A stretch of 18,087 nt of DNA, taken from NCBI GenBank assembly GCA_026770615.1, contig MU631485.1, positions 65,761 to 83,847 on the forward strand. The letters are read 5' to 3'. Below, one piece after another: positions 16,874 through 18,087 of this stretch (position 1 is its first letter; each line of letters starts with the position of its first letter). Made by a program: the position numbers and the translations under genes. Origin of the DNA: Pavlovales sp. CCMP2436. Its lineage: Eukaryota; Haptophyta; Pavlovophyceae; Pavlovales. Below the pieces are notes generated by a model. That model saw nothing but the letters and a program-made list of their open reading frames with translations. It ran no database searches and was not told the origin of the DNA.

Positions 16874-17718
16874 ATGTCTAGACTCGCGCTTGCTCTATGC
16901 GGGCTGGCCGCGGTGGCGGGCGCGGCGCCCGGCCCGAGGCAGATCTCGCGCGCGCGCTCGTCGGTACGCATGGCCACCGTCGCCGTCACCGCGCCGCTTG
17001 CCGCTAGCTCGCCGGTCGAGATGGTTGTATGCCCCGAGACAGCGTGGGGTAAGACGCTCGACATCGGCGCCGCGCAGGCCGCCGCGCGCCAGGCCTCGCG
17101 CGCACCGTTCCCGCTCGAGCTGTTTGTGGGCGAGGTGGTAGGCGCGGGCGCGGGAGACTTCGCCGCTGAGCTCGCCTATTTCAACGCGCATGGCCCCGAG
17201 CTGCGCGCCGCCATGCTCAAGAACGGCGCGGTGCTGCTGCGCGGCTTCGGGCTCACCAAGACACCCGAGGGCTTCCAGCAGATGTACCAGGCGCTCGGGC
17301 TCGTGCCGTGTCTCGACCCGCTGCATTCAGTCGCTGCGCGGCCAATGGTGAGCAAGGGCTCGGCGGTGTACGAGGCAGTCAACAAAGAGAGCCGGAAGAA
17401 CTTCTTTATCGGTAATAACCCCCCCTCCCCGCCACCACAACCGCCACCCACCACCGCCACCCATCCCCACTTTTCGCCCCGCCAGTTGCCTGCTCCTTGC
17501 TGTGCAGAGGCAGAGAGCAGCTCAGTGCAGGCGCAAAAACCTTTAACTGCAAGCCCCCTGCTCCAAACTAAGACCCCCCCCCCTAGATATGACTGCCTGT
17601 GATCCGCAGAGCTGTCCCTAGTGTAACCCCCCACCCCATGCCAGGCATGCACAACGAGTTTGTGGGCAAGCGCGCACCCAAGGCTGCCGCGTTCGTCTGC
17701 TTCAAGGCTGCAGAGGAG
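16874..17718 (+). CDS. TauD/TfdA-like Fe(II)/2-oxoglutarate dioxygenase, 5' part (exons 1-2)
   Basis: Exon 1 (16874-17411) and exon 2 (17645-17718) join in frame to give 203 residues, and the gene continues beyond the window. The N-terminus MSRLALALCGLAAVAGA is a signal peptide, followed by an Arg/Ser/Ala-rich stretch that could be an organelle transit segment, so plastid targeting is possible. FNAHGPELRAAMLKNGAVLL then RGFGL is the conserved early TauD/clavaminate-synthase-like block (HGAILFRGF in plant relatives). Across the splice junction the text reads FFIGMHNEF, whose H-x-E supplies the first two iron ligands; KAAAFVCFKAAEE matches the following FFYCEV..P strand. The distal His and the Arg that holds 2-oxoglutarate would lie downstream. 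Such enzymes hydroxylate small substrates; the substrate is unknown. Codon use is much more GC-rich than that of the adjacent LINE. The start is chosen because it begins the signal peptide. Confidence 0.8.
17412..17644 (+). other. Spliceosomal intron 1 of the dioxygenase gene
   Basis: It begins TTTATCG|GTAATA and ends CATGCCAG|GCATGC. Removal restores the reading FFIG-MHNE, matching the TauD family. The intron is 233 bp, C-rich with runs of seven to ten C, and has stops in the exon frame (starting with the TAG in CCCTAGATATG or the TGA near 17599). GT-AG borders are canonical. Confidence 0.82.
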
Positions 17719-18035
17719 GTGCGCGTCAACTCTATTCACACCCTGTCCGACAAGCTAGAGCCCCTTGTTGCCTTGTTGGGTATCGTGGCCGGGGAAGGCG
17801 ATTCCCGCCGTCGTTATACGTAATTATATGAGAATATGGTGTGCGTGTGTGTGACGCACCTCCTCCGCGTTTTAAAGCAGACGAATTTATATATAATCTA
17901 TAATCATCTTTTCTAGAACGCACCAGAGCTTGCTCCACCCTCAAGACGTTAAACGTTATACGTTTAACGTGCTTTTCATCAAGACTTGAAACGGTCAACG
18001 TGTTCGTGTTCCGGGGAGAGGAACTTTAGCTAACA

Positions 18036-18036
<1 letters not shown>
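17719..18036 (+). other. Start of intron 2 of the dioxygenase gene, with foreign-looking DNA
   Basis: Homology ends at KAAEE and the next bases are GTGCGC, a plausible donor, so exon 2 ends at 17718 in phase 0. No further exon is recognisable up to the C run. The DNA from about 17820 is AT-richer and includes a strong palindrome, so a small element may sit in this intron. Confidence 0.55.
17946..17970. repeat. 11-bp perfect inverted repeat with 3-base loop
   Basis: ACGTTAAACGT (17946-17956) and ACGTTTAACGT (17960-17970) are exact reverse complements around TAT. The left arm is itself nearly self-complementary (ACGTT/AACGT). It lies in the presumed intron 2. Confidence 0.8.

Positions 18037-18087
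<51 letters not shown>
18037..18087 (+). repeat. 51-base poly-C run at the window end
   Basis: Fifty-one consecutive C residues end the sequence. This may be a real homopolymer in the C-rich intron whose length stopped assembly, or a sequencing/assembly artefact at a contig end. The C-rich intron 1 makes a biological origin conceivable. Confidence 0.9.

Noticed and set aside
1..18087. CRISPR array, rRNA, operon or bacterial defence system
   Set aside because: No regularly spaced repeats, no rRNA sequence and no bacterial gene organisation; splice sites and retrotransposons show eukaryotic DNA.

Overview
The window reads as nuclear DNA of a eukaryote. It holds the start of one GC-rich host gene with a GT-AG intron, and almost everything else is decaying retrotransposon. 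The pairing of a Copia-type LTR retrotransposon with a LINE that joins reverse transcriptase, RNase H, a restriction-like-endonuclease-type zinc knuckle and an OTU cysteine protease points to a microalga or related protist. The closest family I can name is Dualen/RandI, described from Chlamydomonas. The C-rich intron and GC-rich coding would suit a haptophyte, stramenopile or green alga, but I cannot place the organism more closely.

Layout. 1-1083 has no gene but holds a run of small inverted repeats and two degenerate direct repeats. 1084-1676 is a large foldback element with two arms of about 238 bp around a 116-bp loop. 1681-8019 (minus strand) is a Copia element: gag with a CCHC knuckle, a Cys-rich module, aspartic protease, integrase, reverse transcriptase and RNase H. 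Its pol region is one frame of about 4.2 kb broken by four stop codons. Its gag is broken by one stop and several frameshifts, two of which trace to a 26-bp tandem duplication and a 7-bp palindromic insertion.

8187 to about 13675 (minus) is LINE copy A: reverse transcriptase, RNase H, CCHC/RLE-like region, basic linker, OTU protease. It is broken by frameshifts, a 31-bp duplication and a 248-bp foreign insertion between two universally adjacent RT motifs. 13676-15240 has no supported gene but contains a 17-bp perfect inverted repeat. 15242-15413 is a (GCC)n tract. 15410-16855 (minus) is LINE copy B, a second, clearly diverged and 5'-truncated member covering only the knuckle, RLE-like and OTU parts. 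Both LINE copies end in a similar G-rich, quadruplex-prone 3' tail.

The one host gene starts at 16874 (plus), head-to-head with LINE B and about 20 bp from its truncated end. It encodes a TauD/TfdA-like Fe(II)/2-oxoglutarate dioxygenase with an N-terminal signal sequence. Its second exon carries the H-x-E metal motif and the gene then runs off the window in a second intron. The window ends in 51 consecutive C residues, probably a contig end or assembly artefact. No single working system is intact here; the interest lies in the domain make-up of the two retroelement families and in the structural lesions that record how they decayed.
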